Origin: Cellvibrio sp. PSBB006
GTDB lineage: Bacteria > Pseudomonadota > Gammaproteobacteria > Pseudomonadales > Cellvibrionaceae
Assembly (NCBI RefSeq): GCF_002162135.1
Contig: NZ_CP021382.1
Coordinates: 3,036,001 to 3,100,000 of the forward strand
Length of the DNA: 64,000 nucleotides
Direction of reading: 5' to 3'
Shown here: positions 1-9,669 of the stretch, one piece after another
How positions within the stretch are numbered: position 1 is the stretch's first letter
Layout: every line of letters begins with the position of its first letter
Notes under the pieces: generated by a model
Database searches by the model: none
What the model saw: the letters and a program-made list of their open reading frames with translations, nothing else
What the model was told of the DNA's origin: nothing
Made by a program: the position numbers and the translations under genes

Positions 1-68
1 TGAATCCCGGCGATAACACGCAGCCACAACCACCTGCTGACACAATTCAATAATCTGGAGGATTAACT

Positions 69-452
69 ATGAAGAAAACGTTGCCGTTTACTCGTCTGTT
101 TGCAGCGACTCGTATGTTTGCTATAGGTACCCTTGCCTGTCTGACATTGGCCGCTTGCTCGCCCGACAATGATCCCCAGCCCACTACAAACAATTCACCG
201 ACGATAAATCCTGAATCACAAACCCCTAACACGCCGAATACGCAGACTCCCGGGCACACTCCTAGCGGTGTGGAAGATAATATGGAGCAGTATGAAGAGA
301 ACAATATGAACGCGAGCCTTGGCTACGGATCGAGTTCATCGTCGTCCAGCATGGACAATAGTATGAGCAGCTCCAGCGCGACTATACCGGGTGAAAATCT
401 GGATACTGACCGCGGTGTCGGGACCGTACCCCCAACCACCTACTCTGACTAA
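69..452 (+). CDS. Small serine-rich lipoprotein, function unknown
   Basis: A 127-residue protein with a lipoprotein signal peptide. Its charged start is followed by a hydrophobic stretch and a lipobox ending LAAC at about residue 30, so it should be lipidated and membrane-anchored. The mature part is low-complexity: Pro/Thr/Asn-rich first, then two runs of serines around residues 85-105. This resembles the poly-Ser linkers of other secreted proteins in the window, but no folded domain follows. A good ribosome site (GGAGG at about 57-61) supports the start. It lies just upstream of a TonB receptor on the same strand, with a hairpin between them, so a shared operon is uncertain. I do not recognise the family. 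Confidence 0.7.
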   Translation: MKKTLPFTRLFAATRMFAIGTLACLTLAACSPDNDPQPTTNNSPTINPESQTPNTPNTQTPGHTPSGVEDNMEQYEENNMNASLGYGSSSSSSSMDNSMSSSSATIPGENLDTDRGVGTVPPTTYSD

Positions 453-464
453 AACGCATCATCC

Positions 465-495
465 CGCACCGCGCGGCAGGGAGGCCGCTGGTGCG
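465..495. terminator. GC-rich hairpin between lipoprotein and TonB receptor genes
   Basis: The arms CGCACC..GCGGC and GCCGC.GGTGCG form an 11-pair stem with a six-base loop just after the lipoprotein stop codon. No T-run follows, so it may be a weak or factor-assisted terminator, or an mRNA-stabilising structure. Confidence 0.4.
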
Positions 496-573
496 ACAAT
501 TTGCCACATTGGACCTCCCCCGCTTTTCCTCTACATTCGTCCCTTTCATATAAATCAACAAAATGGGGACGTT

Positions 574-2904
574 ATGGGTCTGCGTAACACCAGCCTTGCC
601 AGACAGATCCCACACTTTACTCTGGCAGTATTCGGTCAACTTGCAATTGTCACGTCATCCGCTGTCGCACACGAGGCGACGCAGATTAAAAATGTCGAAG
701 AAGTTCGCGTGTGGGGCGAGCAGAAAGACAGTCGCCAAGCGGGTTATACCAACCCCACCAGCCTGCTGACCCAGGAAGATATGGTCAGCATCAACGTCGC
801 CACGACGGAAGACCTGGTGAAGTACGAGCCCAGTATCGTCATCCGCAAACGCTACATCGGCGATTCCAACGGCACCTTAGGCCTGCGCGGCTCGAACATG
901 TTTGCCACCTCCCGCTCCATGGTGTTTGCCGACGGCGTGCCGCTGCATTATTTACTGCAATCGCGCTGGAGCGGTGCGCCGCGCTGGACCATGGTCAGCG
1001 CCAGCGAAATTGCCCAGGTTGAAATTTTGTACGGCCCGTTTTCAGCGGAGTACAGCGGTAATTCCATGGGTGGTGTGGTGCTGATTGAAACCGCGATTCC
1101 GCAAGAGCGCGAAGTCCATGTGGATCTGGATTATTTTTCCCAGGATTTCGATGCCTATGGCTTTGATGACACGCTGAATGGTCACAAGGCATTTATTTCT
1201 TACGGCGATAAATTCGGCGATCTGAGTTTTTATGTGTCCTACAATCGGTTGGAAAATGACAGCCAGCCGCAGTCGTTTTATTTTGACAACGGTGAGCCCG
1301 AGGGTAATCTCGTGCCCGTCAACGGAGCCGTCGCTGGCCAGGATGTATTTGGCGAACCTGCATTGTATTTTGGTGATACAGGCGTAGAGCAAGCCACAAC
1401 CGACAACTTCAAATTAAAATTGGGTTACGACTTCGGTAATTGGTCAACGTTATTGAATGTTGCTTACGAAGATCGCAACACCCTGCGCGATTCTGCAAAT
1501 TCTTATCTGGTGGACGCCGACGGCGTAACTCGCTGGTCCGGCGATTTCGTGCAAGACGGCGTGGCCCTTGATATCAGAGAAAACCGCCTGGGTGCCAGCA
1601 ACCTTGATCGCCAGAGTCTGTCGGTTGGCTTCCGTGTAAAAGGTGATCTCAGCGATAACCTGCGCTTCGAAGGCAATGCCAGCGACTTCCGCATTGTGAA
1701 AGATAACAGCCGCGCGTCCAGCCACAACCCCAATGACCCTTTATTTACCGGTCGCGGCCAAACCACCGACTACGATGACACTGGCTGGCAAACCCTGGAA
1801 GGCAAATTTATCCTGAGTGATGTTGGTGTGGACGGTCTGGAATTAATTACCGGCGCGCGTTACGAGGCCTACCAGTTAAATCTGGATGTCTATAACTCAC
1901 TCGACTGGACGCGCGGCGACAACAATGGTTACAGCAGTCGCAGCGGCGGCGAAACTGAAATCAGCGCGGCGTTTATCCAGGCTAACTGGGCGATCAATGA
2001 AGCCTGGGATTTGGCCATCGGCGGGCGCTACGAAGACTGGAAAAGTTTCGACGGTTACTTCAGTGAGGATGTTGCTGATACAGCGGAATTTGAGTTAGCC
2101 GAAGTACCGGAAAGCTCCAGCTCAAAATTCTCACCCAAATTTTCATTGGGTTATACGCCGGCTCAGGATTGGTTGGTGCGCTACTCCGTTGCGCAAGCCT
2201 ATCGCTTTCCGATTGTGGAAGAGCTGTTCATGCAGAGTGAGTCCTACTCCACCGTCATTGAAGCAAAACCGGATTTAAAGCCGGAAGATGGTTTCCATCA
2301 AAACCTGATGATTGAGCGGCAATTCGATACCGGTTATGTGCGCGTGAATGTGTTTACTGAAACGATTCGGGATGCGATTGAATCGCAATCCGTCCTGATA
2401 CCAGGAGGACGTTCTGAAACAACCTTTACTGCTGTCGACGAAGTAAAGACCGACGGCGTGGAGTTTATCTTTAACCGATACGGCGTCCTTGTTCCTGAGC
2501 TGGATGTACGCTTCAACCTCGCTTATACAAAATCCATCATTGAAGACAACAGTACCGTCGAGGGTGAAAATCCTGAATCAACCATCGAAGGTAACGATTA
2601 CCCGCGCATGCCCCGCTGGCGCAGCAACCTGATGCTGACCTATCACGCCAGCGACAGTTGGGACATTAGCGGAACACTGCAATACGCTGATAAAAGTTTT
2701 GGTCGCCTCGACAACACCGACGATGCCGAAGAAGTGATGGGTGCGCAAGATGGTTATACCCGTATTGGATTGAAAACCACCTACGACGTCAGTGATCAGG
2801 TTGAGTTGGGTTTTGGTATCGATAACCTCACCAACGAAAGTTCGTTTGTGGCACATCCCTGGCCGGGGCGGACCTTGTATTTCAATCTCTCTTACAGTCT
2901 TTGA
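574..2904 (+). CDS. TonB-dependent outer-membrane receptor
   Basis: A 776-residue outer-membrane receptor that imports a ligand using energy from TonB. The start at 574 is chosen because a signal peptide begins there (cleavage after SSAVA, residue 32) and a GGGGA ribosome site precedes it. The open frame continues upstream to 391 but overlaps the previous gene. A TonB-box-like segment (VEEVRVWG, residues 41-48) is followed by a plug domain (about 50-165, with LRGSN and GPFSAEYSG motifs) and a 22-strand-type barrel. The C-terminus ends in YSL rather than the usual terminal Phe. The next gene is a PepSY membrane protein; such pairs are known from ferric-siderophore uptake and reduction. The ligand cannot be read from sequence, and a sugar or cofactor is possible. 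Confidence 0.9.
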   Translation: MGLRNTSLARQIPHFTLAVFGQLAIVTSSAVAHEATQIKNVEEVRVWGEQKDSRQAGYTNPTSLLTQEDMVSINVATTEDLVKYEPSIVIRKRYIGDSNGTLGLRGSNMFATSRSMVFADGVPLHYLLQSRWSGAPRWTMVSASEIAQVEILYGPFSAEYSGNSMGGVVLIETAIPQEREVHVDLDYFSQDFDAYGFDDTLNGHKAFISYGDKFGDLSFYVSYNRLENDSQPQSFYFDNGEPEGNLVPVNGAVAGQDVFGEPALYFGDTGVEQATTDNFKLKLGYDFGNWSTLLNVAYEDRNTLRDSANSYLVDADGVTRWSGDFVQDGVALDIRENRLGASNLDRQSLSVGFRVKGDLSDNLRFEGNASDFRIVKDNSRASSHNPNDPLFTGRGQTTDYDDTGWQTLEGKFILSDVGVDGLELITGARYEAYQLNLDVYNSLDWTRGDNNGYSSRSGGETEISAAFIQANWAINEAWDLAIGGRYEDWKSFDGYFSEDVADTAEFELAEVPESSSSKFSPKFSLGYTPAQDWLVRYSVAQAYRFPIVEELFMQSESYSTVIEAKPDLKPEDGFHQNLMIERQFDTGYVRVNVFTETIRDAIESQSVLIPGGRSETTFTAVDEVKTDGVEFIFNRYGVLVPELDVRFNLAYTKSIIEDNSTVEGENPESTIEGNDYPRMPRWRSNLMLTYHASDSWDISGTLQYADKSFGRLDNTDDAEEVMGAQDGYTRIGLKTTYDVSDQVELGFGIDNLTNESSFVAHPWPGRTLYFNLSYSL

Positions 2905-2918
2905 AATTAAGCGTGCTT

Positions 2919-3003
2919 GTCGGATTACGCTGCGCTAATCCGACCTACAAAAATGCTGATGCCACGTAGGTCGGATTAGACACGCCAGTGTCGTAATCCG
3001 ACA
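2919..3003. repeat. REP-like paired palindromic repeat, copy 1
   Basis: Two inverted copies of a palindromic unit built on TCGGATTA and TAATCCGA. The left unit is at 2920-2948 and the right at 2966-3003, separated by a short spacer. Each unit can fold into a hairpin by itself, and the two units can pair with each other. Closely matching copies lie at 9555-9652 (paired) and 12142-12174 (single), always between genes. This is the organisation of bacterial REP/BIME elements. Confidence 0.85.
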
Positions 3004-3075
3004 TCACGTCTCACGTAACAGCACCAACCCGAACAATATGAAAAACGACCAGAATATTCATAAAGGTAACTGGCG

Positions 3076-4410
3076 ATGAACAATCAAGCCACCGACTCCC
3101 TCGCAACCACTGATACAACTGCGAATAAAAAATCAATCAACCAGGCACTCTACCGCAGCATCTGGCGCTGGCACTTCTACGCTGGCATTTTCTGTATTCC
3201 CTTTGTGATCCTGCTGGCCATCACTGGTGCGATCTACTTATTCAAGCCCTATTACGAAAGCTGGCAAGAAGCGCAATACCACGGACTTACTGTGACACAG
3301 GATGCGCTCTCACCCAACCAACACATTGCCGCTGCATTGGCACAATTTCCCAGCGGAAAATTGCTCAGCTACCGCTTGCCGCAAGCTGTAGACGAAGCCG
3401 TCATGATTAATGTGCAAGCCGATCAGGTCTGGCATGTATTTGTAAATCCCTACACCGGCGAGGTCGTGGGTAAACAAGCCCGCAGCGATAAATTGATGAA
3501 TATTGTCAAAACAATCCACGGCGAATTATTGGCCGGCAACGTCGGTTCAATATTGGTAGAACTGGCAGCGTGTTGGGCCATTGTTCTGATCGTTACCGGT
3601 TTGTATTTATGGTGGCCGCGCACCAGTCGCAGACTTGCCGGTGTACTGTATCCGCGCGTGCGTCAAGGCAATCGTGTTTTCTGGCGTGACCTGCACGCGG
3701 TAACCGGCATCTGGATTTCATCACTCGCGTTATTTTTATTAATCACCGGTTTACCCTGGGCACTGGTGTGGGGCTCAGCATTAAAAGAAGTGCGTGCCTT
3801 TGAACTGAAACCCGTACAACAGGACTGGACCCAAAGCCGCCAAGAGGAACACCAACATTGGCGCGCGCAGGCCAGTGATGTGTTTGATTTGACACCCGCC
3901 GTGCTGGCCAAAGCGCAAGCTCTGCAATTGGCACCCCCGGTGGAGTTAAGCGTGGCCAATGCGCATCACCACACCTGGAAAGCCTCATCGCAAACACCCA
4001 ACCGACCGCTGCGCGCCGATGTCTGGATTCAGCACGACGGCAACATCGAAAAACAAAGCGGCTTCGCCGATAAAGCATTGCTCGACCGCGCCATCGGTGT
4101 CGGTATTGCTGCGCACGAAGGTTATTTATTCGGCTGGTTTAATTTATTGCTGGGTGTGCTGACCTGCACCGGTTTGATACTGATCAGTGTGAGTGGTTTT
4201 ATCTTGTGGCGTAAACGTAAACCACAATCAACGTTGGGAGCACCATCGCCACAACCTATGCGCCTCAACATAGTTGTTATTGTGATAACGTTCGGGCTTG
4301 CTCTGCTTCTGCCTCTTATGGCAATTTCTTTAATCACCATTTTGTTGCTTGAGTTTGCGCTCTTGCGACGTATAAGTAGAGCGAGAAAGTGGTTAGGCTT
4401 ATCGAATTAA
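3076..4410 (+). CDS. PepSY-domain inner-membrane protein (PiuB/FoxB type)
   Basis: A 444-residue integral membrane protein of the PepSY-associated TM family (COG3182). The first membrane helix follows the typical IWRWHFYAGIFCIPF motif (residues 29-55). Further helices lie near residues 160-180, 210-235, 345-375 and 400-435. PepSY-like periplasmic segments carry the VFVNPYTGEVVG motif near residue 128. Conserved His residues (WHFYAG, TIHGELLAG, DLHAVTGIW, AHEGYLFGW) could bind haem. Relatives such as FoxB and PiuB act beside TonB receptors in ferric-siderophore reduction or use. It lies 171 bases after the receptor, separated by a REP-like repeat, so it may be co-transcribed. Role in iron uptake is inferred from context. 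Confidence 0.82.
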   Translation: MNNQATDSLATTDTTANKKSINQALYRSIWRWHFYAGIFCIPFVILLAITGAIYLFKPYYESWQEAQYHGLTVTQDALSPNQHIAAALAQFPSGKLLSYRLPQAVDEAVMINVQADQVWHVFVNPYTGEVVGKQARSDKLMNIVKTIHGELLAGNVGSILVELAACWAIVLIVTGLYLWWPRTSRRLAGVLYPRVRQGNRVFWRDLHAVTGIWISSLALFLLITGLPWALVWGSALKEVRAFELKPVQQDWTQSRQEEHQHWRAQASDVFDLTPAVLAKAQALQLAPPVELSVANAHHHTWKASSQTPNRPLRADVWIQHDGNIEKQSGFADKALLDRAIGVGIAAHEGYLFGWFNLLLGVLTCTGLILISVSGFILWRKRKPQSTLGAPSPQPMRLNIVVIVITFGLALLLPLMAISLITILLLEFALLRRISRARKWLGLSN

Positions 4411-4453
4411 TGTATGTAGCTTTAATAAATTTCTCTTATAGGTATTTTCGATA

Positions 4454-4478
4454 CTGCCGTCTATGGTGGAGACGGCAG
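4454..4478. terminator. Hairpin between convergent genes
   Basis: Perfect nine-base arms (CTGCCGTCT and AGACGGCAG) with a seven-base loop, lying between the PepSY gene and the oppositely oriented S9 peptidase gene. It has no clear T-run on either strand, so termination is inferred from position and stem only. Confidence 0.45.
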
Positions 4479-4564
4479 ATCAAGAAGCGAAGTTCATCAA
4501 AAAAGCAGAATTTTATAACGTCAAACCAAGTTTAATATAAGAGTGTAATGAAGGCAGTTACGCC

Positions 4565-6562
4565 CTACATAAGATTGGCATGCAAGAATTCCAGGCTTGG
4601 TGAAAGTAATCTCTCAGCCTCTTCCGACGATGTCACACTGTGTCCCATCTTTTCGAGCCTGATAAACTCCGCCTTTTTGTTTGCTTTATCCAAGCTGAAT
4701 TTGAAGCGAGCGCTTTGCTCTATATCGACCACTTCATCTTGGTCACCATGTAAAAGTAGCAGAGGCCGTTGCAGCTTGTCGGCAAGAAAAGCGGGGGATA
4801 TCAACTTGAGTGCATCGTACTCTGTTCGATAATCGCCGATATATTCTTTTGACCATTGATCCTGTTGCTCGGAGAGCTGAGCGGATTGAAGATGGAGATT
4901 TAGATCGTAAACACCTGCGACAGCCACCGCACATTGATAAACGTCAGGATGTTTAATCAATAACATGGATGAAGCATAGCCACCGTAGCTGATACCAAAC
5001 AGGCAAACCCGGGACTGATCCACATCTGCTCTCTGTATAACAGTCCTCGTAGCCTCATATATATCCTTCAGTATCAAATCGCCCCACTCTTTTTTTCCTG
5101 CCTCCCGAAGTTGTTTACTGCGCCCGCCCGATCCACGAAAATTGACTCGTAATACAGCATAGCCGCGAGCGCTAAAAAGCTGTGTATAGTGATCGAAATA
5201 AGGGCTGTCGAAAATACCAATGGGTCCTCCGTGAGGCATAACGATGAGCGGAACTTTAGTGCTTGAAACAGGCAGGTTTAATAAATAAGGGATGTCAATG
5301 CCCTCAACATTCAAACTGCCTTCAACTTGTTTGGATTTAAGTTGATTAACAAGCCAAGGATACCGATCTCCCATTAATGTTCGCTGTTTAGGAGATTGGG
5401 TTTCCAGCCAGTATTGTCCGGGTTGATTATGCGACTCTTCATAAACGAGTTTTTTATTCGCATCGGCACTGGAACCGGCCGTCAAGACCAAGTTCTCTCC
5501 AATAGTAGTATCGGCAGTCACCGCTTGTTGCGCCAAAGGCTCAAATGATAAGCGTTCGTTTTTCAAGACCTGCACACCGATTAACTGGTGATCCGGTGAA
5601 AAAACAAGATCAACAATTTTAAAAGCTGACGTTTCGTATATCAGTGTTTGGCTTTTTGTTTTGAAATTCACACGATATAGAGACTTCGATTCATCTTCCA
5701 GCCTATCGAGACAATAGTACTCACTATCCGCAGGGCCGAGAGCAAGGGGAAGGTAGTTTTCAATAGATTTATCAGTACCATCCTTTGATTTATCTTTATC
5801 TAGTTCGAGAAGCCTCCATGAAAAGGCCTGTTCATGCTTTCCGTCAGGCCCAAACTCCGTCAGAGACAATACATAAGGCTCAGTGAAGTGCAAAACTGAC
5901 TTGAAGCCACCGCCTTTTTTTGAAAACCATCGAGTTGCATAACCATCTACCTGAATAATCTGGTTCTCCGCAACAAACTGTCCACCATCTATTTTGTCTG
6001 ACTTGCTAAGTGCCTTTTTATCGGGTGTTAACAAATCAACTTTTAACTTATAAATGCGCGACTGGATGCCGCTTTTGGCATATAAAAATTCACCGTCAAC
6101 GGCAGGCAATGTATCAACCAACCAGCCTGGAGTTTTAACATTAAGCACTTGTTCTTTACTACCCACCGGGGCAAGAGAATCAACAATCAACAGTCGCCGG
6201 GAAGTTTTAGTATCCATTAAATCTGCTATACCTGCTTTCGGTTCGAAGAAATTGATAGCGAAATAGCGATTATCCAACCAAACAATTCCTCCAACCATTG
6301 ATTTATCAGAGCCATATTCTGACGGTGTAAACAGCCTTTTCTCGTCGCCTTGGGGTATCGATGTGAGACTCAGGTATCTAATATGGTTTTCTTCTTTTAG
6401 CGAAAGTATCGCCTTTCCATCAGGTCGGATAACCATTGTGGTGATTAATGGCGGCCTGAATATTTGTTCAATTGAAACATCTGAATAGCTGGGCAGACTT
6501 ATTACCAAACACATACCTAGTATTGCGCTGAAGAAACGCTTTTTAAAACATGAGTTAATCAT
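4565..6562 (-). CDS. Exported S9-family (prolyl oligopeptidase-like) peptidase
   Basis: A 665-residue serine peptidase with an N-terminal signal peptide (residues 1-27). An N-terminal beta-propeller-like region (about 30-410) is followed by an alpha/beta-hydrolase domain. The catalytic triad is readable: Ser525 in GISYGGY, Asp609 in HGDQDEVV and His641 in MGHSV. The oxyanion region MPHGGPIG is also present. Family members cleave short peptides, often as acylaminoacyl- or dipeptidyl-peptidases, here probably in the periplasm. The start overlaps the stop of the upstream 188-residue gene by eight bases, so the two are probably translationally coupled. Codon use looks more AT-rich than in the neighbouring carbohydrate genes. 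Confidence 0.88.
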   Translation of the reverse strand: MINSCFKKRFFSAILGMCLVISLPSYSDVSIEQIFRPPLITTMVIRPDGKAILSLKEENHIRYLSLTSIPQGDEKRLFTPSEYGSDKSMVGGIVWLDNRYFAINFFEPKAGIADLMDTKTSRRLLIVDSLAPVGSKEQVLNVKTPGWLVDTLPAVDGEFLYAKSGIQSRIYKLKVDLLTPDKKALSKSDKIDGGQFVAENQIIQVDGYATRWFSKKGGGFKSVLHFTEPYVLSLTEFGPDGKHEQAFSWRLLELDKDKSKDGTDKSIENYLPLALGPADSEYYCLDRLEDESKSLYRVNFKTKSQTLIYETSAFKIVDLVFSPDHQLIGVQVLKNERLSFEPLAQQAVTADTTIGENLVLTAGSSADANKKLVYEESHNQPGQYWLETQSPKQRTLMGDRYPWLVNQLKSKQVEGSLNVEGIDIPYLLNLPVSSTKVPLIVMPHGGPIGIFDSPYFDHYTQLFSARGYAVLRVNFRGSGGRSKQLREAGKKEWGDLILKDIYEATRTVIQRADVDQSRVCLFGISYGGYASSMLLIKHPDVYQCAVAVAGVYDLNLHLQSAQLSEQQDQWSKEYIGDYRTEYDALKLISPAFLADKLQRPLLLLHGDQDEVVDIEQSARFKFSLDKANKKAEFIRLEKMGHSVTSSEEAERLLSPSLEFLHANLM

Positions 6563-7121
6563 GGCTCAAGCCTCCATTCAGTAATTGCTCAATAAAATCG
6601 TCACGTAAGTAACCACCATCCGTTAACGGATAATCTGCCAGAATATCCGCCAGGTCTTTTCGAATATGCGATAAGTCGGCCACTAATCGATTATGCTTTC
6701 TTATCGCCACATAATTTTCTGTACGCTCTCTTTCCACCTCAATCCTTCCAATGTAATTTAGCTGGCCTGGTTCAATTTTTATCCGCCATCGAGGATCTTT
6801 CTCCGTACTGTTTACATAGGGCAAATCGAAATACGGTACTTTAACGTTCATTATCTGGTACTCGCCTTTAGGCAAAGAACTAACCAGCCAGCGACCGTGG
6901 GTGGGAGCAAGCTTGATGACAAGCTGTCTGCTCTTAACACCTTGCAAAGTCATCACAGCCGATGGTGCATCGACCTGAACGTCCAGCAACAGTAGTCCGT
7001 TCCCTCTTTTTACCTTGAGAGTAAAATCGGATTCGTTTGCATTGGCAGTAAGGTGAAAAACGAGAAGACAACAGATAGTGATGACAAGAAAGTGCTTGAA
7101 GTGCTTAATTAACATATCCAT
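6555..7121 (-). CDS. Exported hypothetical protein coupled to S9 peptidase
   Basis: A 188-residue protein with a signal peptide ending near residue 28 (HLTANA). The mature part is rich in beta-strand patterns, with a segment PKGEYQIMNVKVPYF similar to the strand patterns of small periplasmic beta-sandwich proteins. The C-terminus is helical and charged. No catalytic motif is visible and I do not recognise the family. Its stop overlaps the start of the S9 peptidase gene by eight bases, which implies one mRNA and a shared function. It is transcribed away from the lipoprotein gene starting at 7249, leaving a short divergent promoter region. Confidence 0.72.
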   Translation of the reverse strand: MDMLIKHFKHFLVITICCLLVFHLTANANESDFTLKVKRGNGLLLLDVQVDAPSAVMTLQGVKSRQLVIKLAPTHGRWLVSSLPKGEYQIMNVKVPYFDLPYVNSTEKDPRWRIKIEPGQLNYIGRIEVERERTENYVAIRKHNRLVADLSHIRKDLADILADYPLTDGGYLRDDFIEQLLNGGLSHD

Positions 7122-7248
7122 AAATGCTCTTTATTGCTTCCCTCCCTCAACTTGGATATCTTTCACTGGGGCAACTAACCTGATGAGTTCGGGTGGTGAA
7201 AGTTTGGCTGGTACCTTGCCCCGTCATTTTTATCCACATGGAGTCTCT

Positions 7249-9012
7249 ATGTCTAATCTTTTTCAAGGTATCAAAGGGTTTTACTTTGCTGCTTTAGCAG
7301 CAATGATTTTTCTATTGGCTGGCTGCCTACCGTCTGATGTCAATATGAAGCCGCCAATCACTGATAAAACCCCGATCAATAACGATGGAATTGTTGTAGC
7401 AACGGTCATTAATGCCGGGGGTTCCAGCCTACCGTTCAATCAATTAACGCTAACGCCCAAGAACATTAACGTTTCTAAAGGTAACAAATACCCTCGGCTT
7501 GTTTCGTTAAACGATCCCGATGGGAATACATCGCTATTTGCTTCTGCGATCCCGCCGGGCGAGTACACAGTAGAGAGCATCAGGTCTTTTTTTGTGATTG
7601 GCGAATATTTCTATTCGCTGTGGGCTACTGGCGGTGTTGATCTTGGAGTTTTTTCGGTTGCACCCGGAAAAGTTACTGATTTGGGAACCTTTATTTATTA
7701 CCGCAAAGTTGAAGGTGAAAAATACTCGGATAAATTAATTCGCATTCCACAAACCAATAATCAGGAATTAATCAAACACTATCGTCCATTTATTAAATAC
7801 TCACCTACAGAAGTACTTACCTGGAATGAAGACGGTTCAGATACAGAACGGTTTTCAACTTATGTTTCCTTATCTCAAAATCCGACACTTTTTTCCGCAC
7901 GCCACATGAGTGATGGAGGATCGCTATTCTTGACAGGGAAGCTCGGCACTATCCTGGAGAGAATACCAAATGGCGAATGGAAGCAGGAAACCCTTGATAC
8001 CAACGCTGATTTGCGAGCAATAGACACCGATCACAAAGGACAACTGTTGGTGGGAGGAGATCAAGGGGCGCTTTACTTAAGGGATGAAAATGCGCAATGG
8101 CAAGATTTGTCTCTGGATATAGGTACCGAGGTAACCAGTATTCAATTTTTGTCTTCAGGCGAGGCTGCGATTTATACTGTACAAAACGGTAATGGCGTAA
8201 TTTTGCATGGTGATTTGAACAAAGGAATACCGGAATGGAAAAAGGTCTATTCATACCGAGTCAGTAAAGGCTGGGTTGATGTGAACGATCAGATACTGAA
8301 TACAGGTGAGCCTGCCTTCAGGCCCCCCAAGACTTGGCAACGCGTAGAAAGCCTACGCGTAGAGAATTTTTTAGGCCAGGAATATGTTCGTGTCGGCATA
8401 AAAAAAGCGAGTAATGGCAAGACTTTTACAGTCATCGACAGTGTAGATTATAAACTCTTCAAATTATCTTCCGATAACAAGATAATATACGAGCCCAACG
8501 CTTTAGGCAGGATGGATGGGATCATGGACGCGGGCAAAACCAGTATAGGTATTGATATTGCCGGGTTTTGGTCGTGGACAGGCAAAGATTCTTTTCACCG
8601 TTACGATGCAAATTCAGACAGCTGGGTAAAAATTAAAACATATATAAACAATTGTCCAAAGGCCAAGAATAAAGTTCGTCGATGCACCGTTAATGGTCAA
8701 TCAATGAAACGGATTGAAGACTTTGATTTTATTGCCACACCTGTATTTGTGAGTCCCGAGAAAGGCTACGCCAGCGTAAGAAGCATTGACATTGACCCAG
8801 AACAACGCAAATCTTACCTGCTTTCTACAACTGACGGTGGAGACACGTGGAAGAAATTGAATGTTGAGTTTCCTGCTAAATTCTGTACAGATATAGTACC
8901 TGAAATTGACGACAGAATTATGTTGTATTGCGCCGGTGTATCAGGTGACTTCTATGAATCAACCGACGAAGGAAAAACCTGGAAACATGTCCGTCAACAT
9001 CAATACTTTTAA
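7249..9012 (+). CDS. Lipoprotein with Asp-box/BNR-like repeats
   Basis: A 587-residue lipoprotein. The start at 7249 is preferred over the longer open frame from 7078 because a lipoprotein signal with lipobox LAGC (ending at residue 26) begins there, after a TGGAG ribosome site. The mature N-terminus (about 30-200) looks like a beta-sandwich. The rest resembles a beta-propeller, with sentinel repeats late in the protein (TTDGGDTWKKL and STDEGKTWKHV). These Asp-box motifs occur in sialidases and in YCF48/Hcf136-like assembly factors, but no enzyme active site is evident. It faces away from the peptidase operon with 127 bases between starts. Codon use is AT-richer than that of the DUF2721 gene after it. 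Function unknown. Confidence 0.75.
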   Translation: MSNLFQGIKGFYFAALAAMIFLLAGCLPSDVNMKPPITDKTPINNDGIVVATVINAGGSSLPFNQLTLTPKNINVSKGNKYPRLVSLNDPDGNTSLFASAIPPGEYTVESIRSFFVIGEYFYSLWATGGVDLGVFSVAPGKVTDLGTFIYYRKVEGEKYSDKLIRIPQTNNQELIKHYRPFIKYSPTEVLTWNEDGSDTERFSTYVSLSQNPTLFSARHMSDGGSLFLTGKLGTILERIPNGEWKQETLDTNADLRAIDTDHKGQLLVGGDQGALYLRDENAQWQDLSLDIGTEVTSIQFLSSGEAAIYTVQNGNGVILHGDLNKGIPEWKKVYSYRVSKGWVDVNDQILNTGEPAFRPPKTWQRVESLRVENFLGQEYVRVGIKKASNGKTFTVIDSVDYKLFKLSSDNKIIYEPNALGRMDGIMDAGKTSIGIDIAGFWSWTGKDSFHRYDANSDSWVKIKTYINNCPKAKNKVRRCTVNGQSMKRIEDFDFIATPVFVSPEKGYASVRSIDIDPEQRKSYLLSTTDGGDTWKKLNVEFPAKFCTDIVPEIDDRIMLYCAGVSGDFYESTDEGKTWKHVRQHQYF

Positions 9013-9073
9013 TTGCTAACCTGGATGGTTTTAAGGTTGCACAAGGCATAGATATAAATTAGAGAACTAGAAC

Positions 9074-9538
9074 ATGAGCTCCGCTGCGCAAATTATTCTG
9101 GACTTCGGTGATGTCGCCCACGCTATCCAGCTTGCACTGGCGCCGGTGTTTTTGTTAACCGGTATTGCCGGTTTGTTGAATGTGATGGCAGGTCGGCTTG
9201 CACGTATCATCGATCGGGGCCGCAGCCTGACCGAGGAAGAACTTCCACAACACCTGGACAATCTGGACGTACTTAATAAGGAACTTGGCCGCCTTGAACG
9301 TCGGCGCCACTATGCCAGCTCTGCCATTACGGCTTGTACCTGTTCTGCATTGCTGGTGTGTATGGTGGTGGCAGTGATTTTTTTGCAGGTGTTGTTGCAG
9401 GTTGAATTCAAGTGGGTCATTAGTGCATTGTTTACAGCATCCACACTGACATTGATTGTGGGGCTTGGTTACTTTTTGCGGGAAGTGCATCTGGCAACGC
9501 GTACGGTGCGGATTCAGGTGATAACGCGGGTGAAATAG
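9074..9538 (+). CDS. DUF2721-family membrane protein
   Basis: A 154-residue protein with three predicted membrane helices (about residues 17-40, 78-105 and 112-135). A conserved cytoplasmic loop contains the ARIIDRGRSL segment and a charged LGRLERRRHY motif, both typical of DUF2721 as I recall the family. No catalytic residues are known for it. It stands alone between the Asp-box lipoprotein and a REP-like repeat. Function unknown. Confidence 0.75.
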   Translation: MSSAAQIILDFGDVAHAIQLALAPVFLLTGIAGLLNVMAGRLARIIDRGRSLTEEELPQHLDNLDVLNKELGRLERRRHYASSAITACTCSALLVCMVVAVIFLQVLLQVEFKWVISALFTASTLTLIVGLGYFLREVHLATRTVRIQVITRVK

Positions 9539-9554
9539 AATGAACAGATTAGAA

Positions 9555-9652
9555 TGTCGGATTACGCTGCGCTAATCCGACCTACGAATCGGGATAGAAT
9601 TTTTAATCGGGAGATGTAGGTCGGATTAGACACGCAGTGTCGTAATCCGACG
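9555..9652. repeat. REP-like paired palindromic repeat, copy 2
   Basis: Same two-unit arrangement as the copy at 2919-3003. The left unit starts TGTCGGATTACGCTGCG and the right unit (from 9616) contains GTAGGTCGGATTAGACACG. The spacer differs, so the conserved parts are the palindromic units. It sits between the DUF2721 gene and the GH3 gene, which converge here, and could also serve as a bidirectional transcript end. Confidence 0.85.
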
Positions 9653-9669
9653 CGTTACCATCAACGTTT

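Noticed and set aside
391..573. Upstream extension of the TonB-receptor frame
   Set aside because: It overlaps the preceding lipoprotein gene and lacks a signal peptide; the ATG at 574 has both a ribosome site and a signal peptide.
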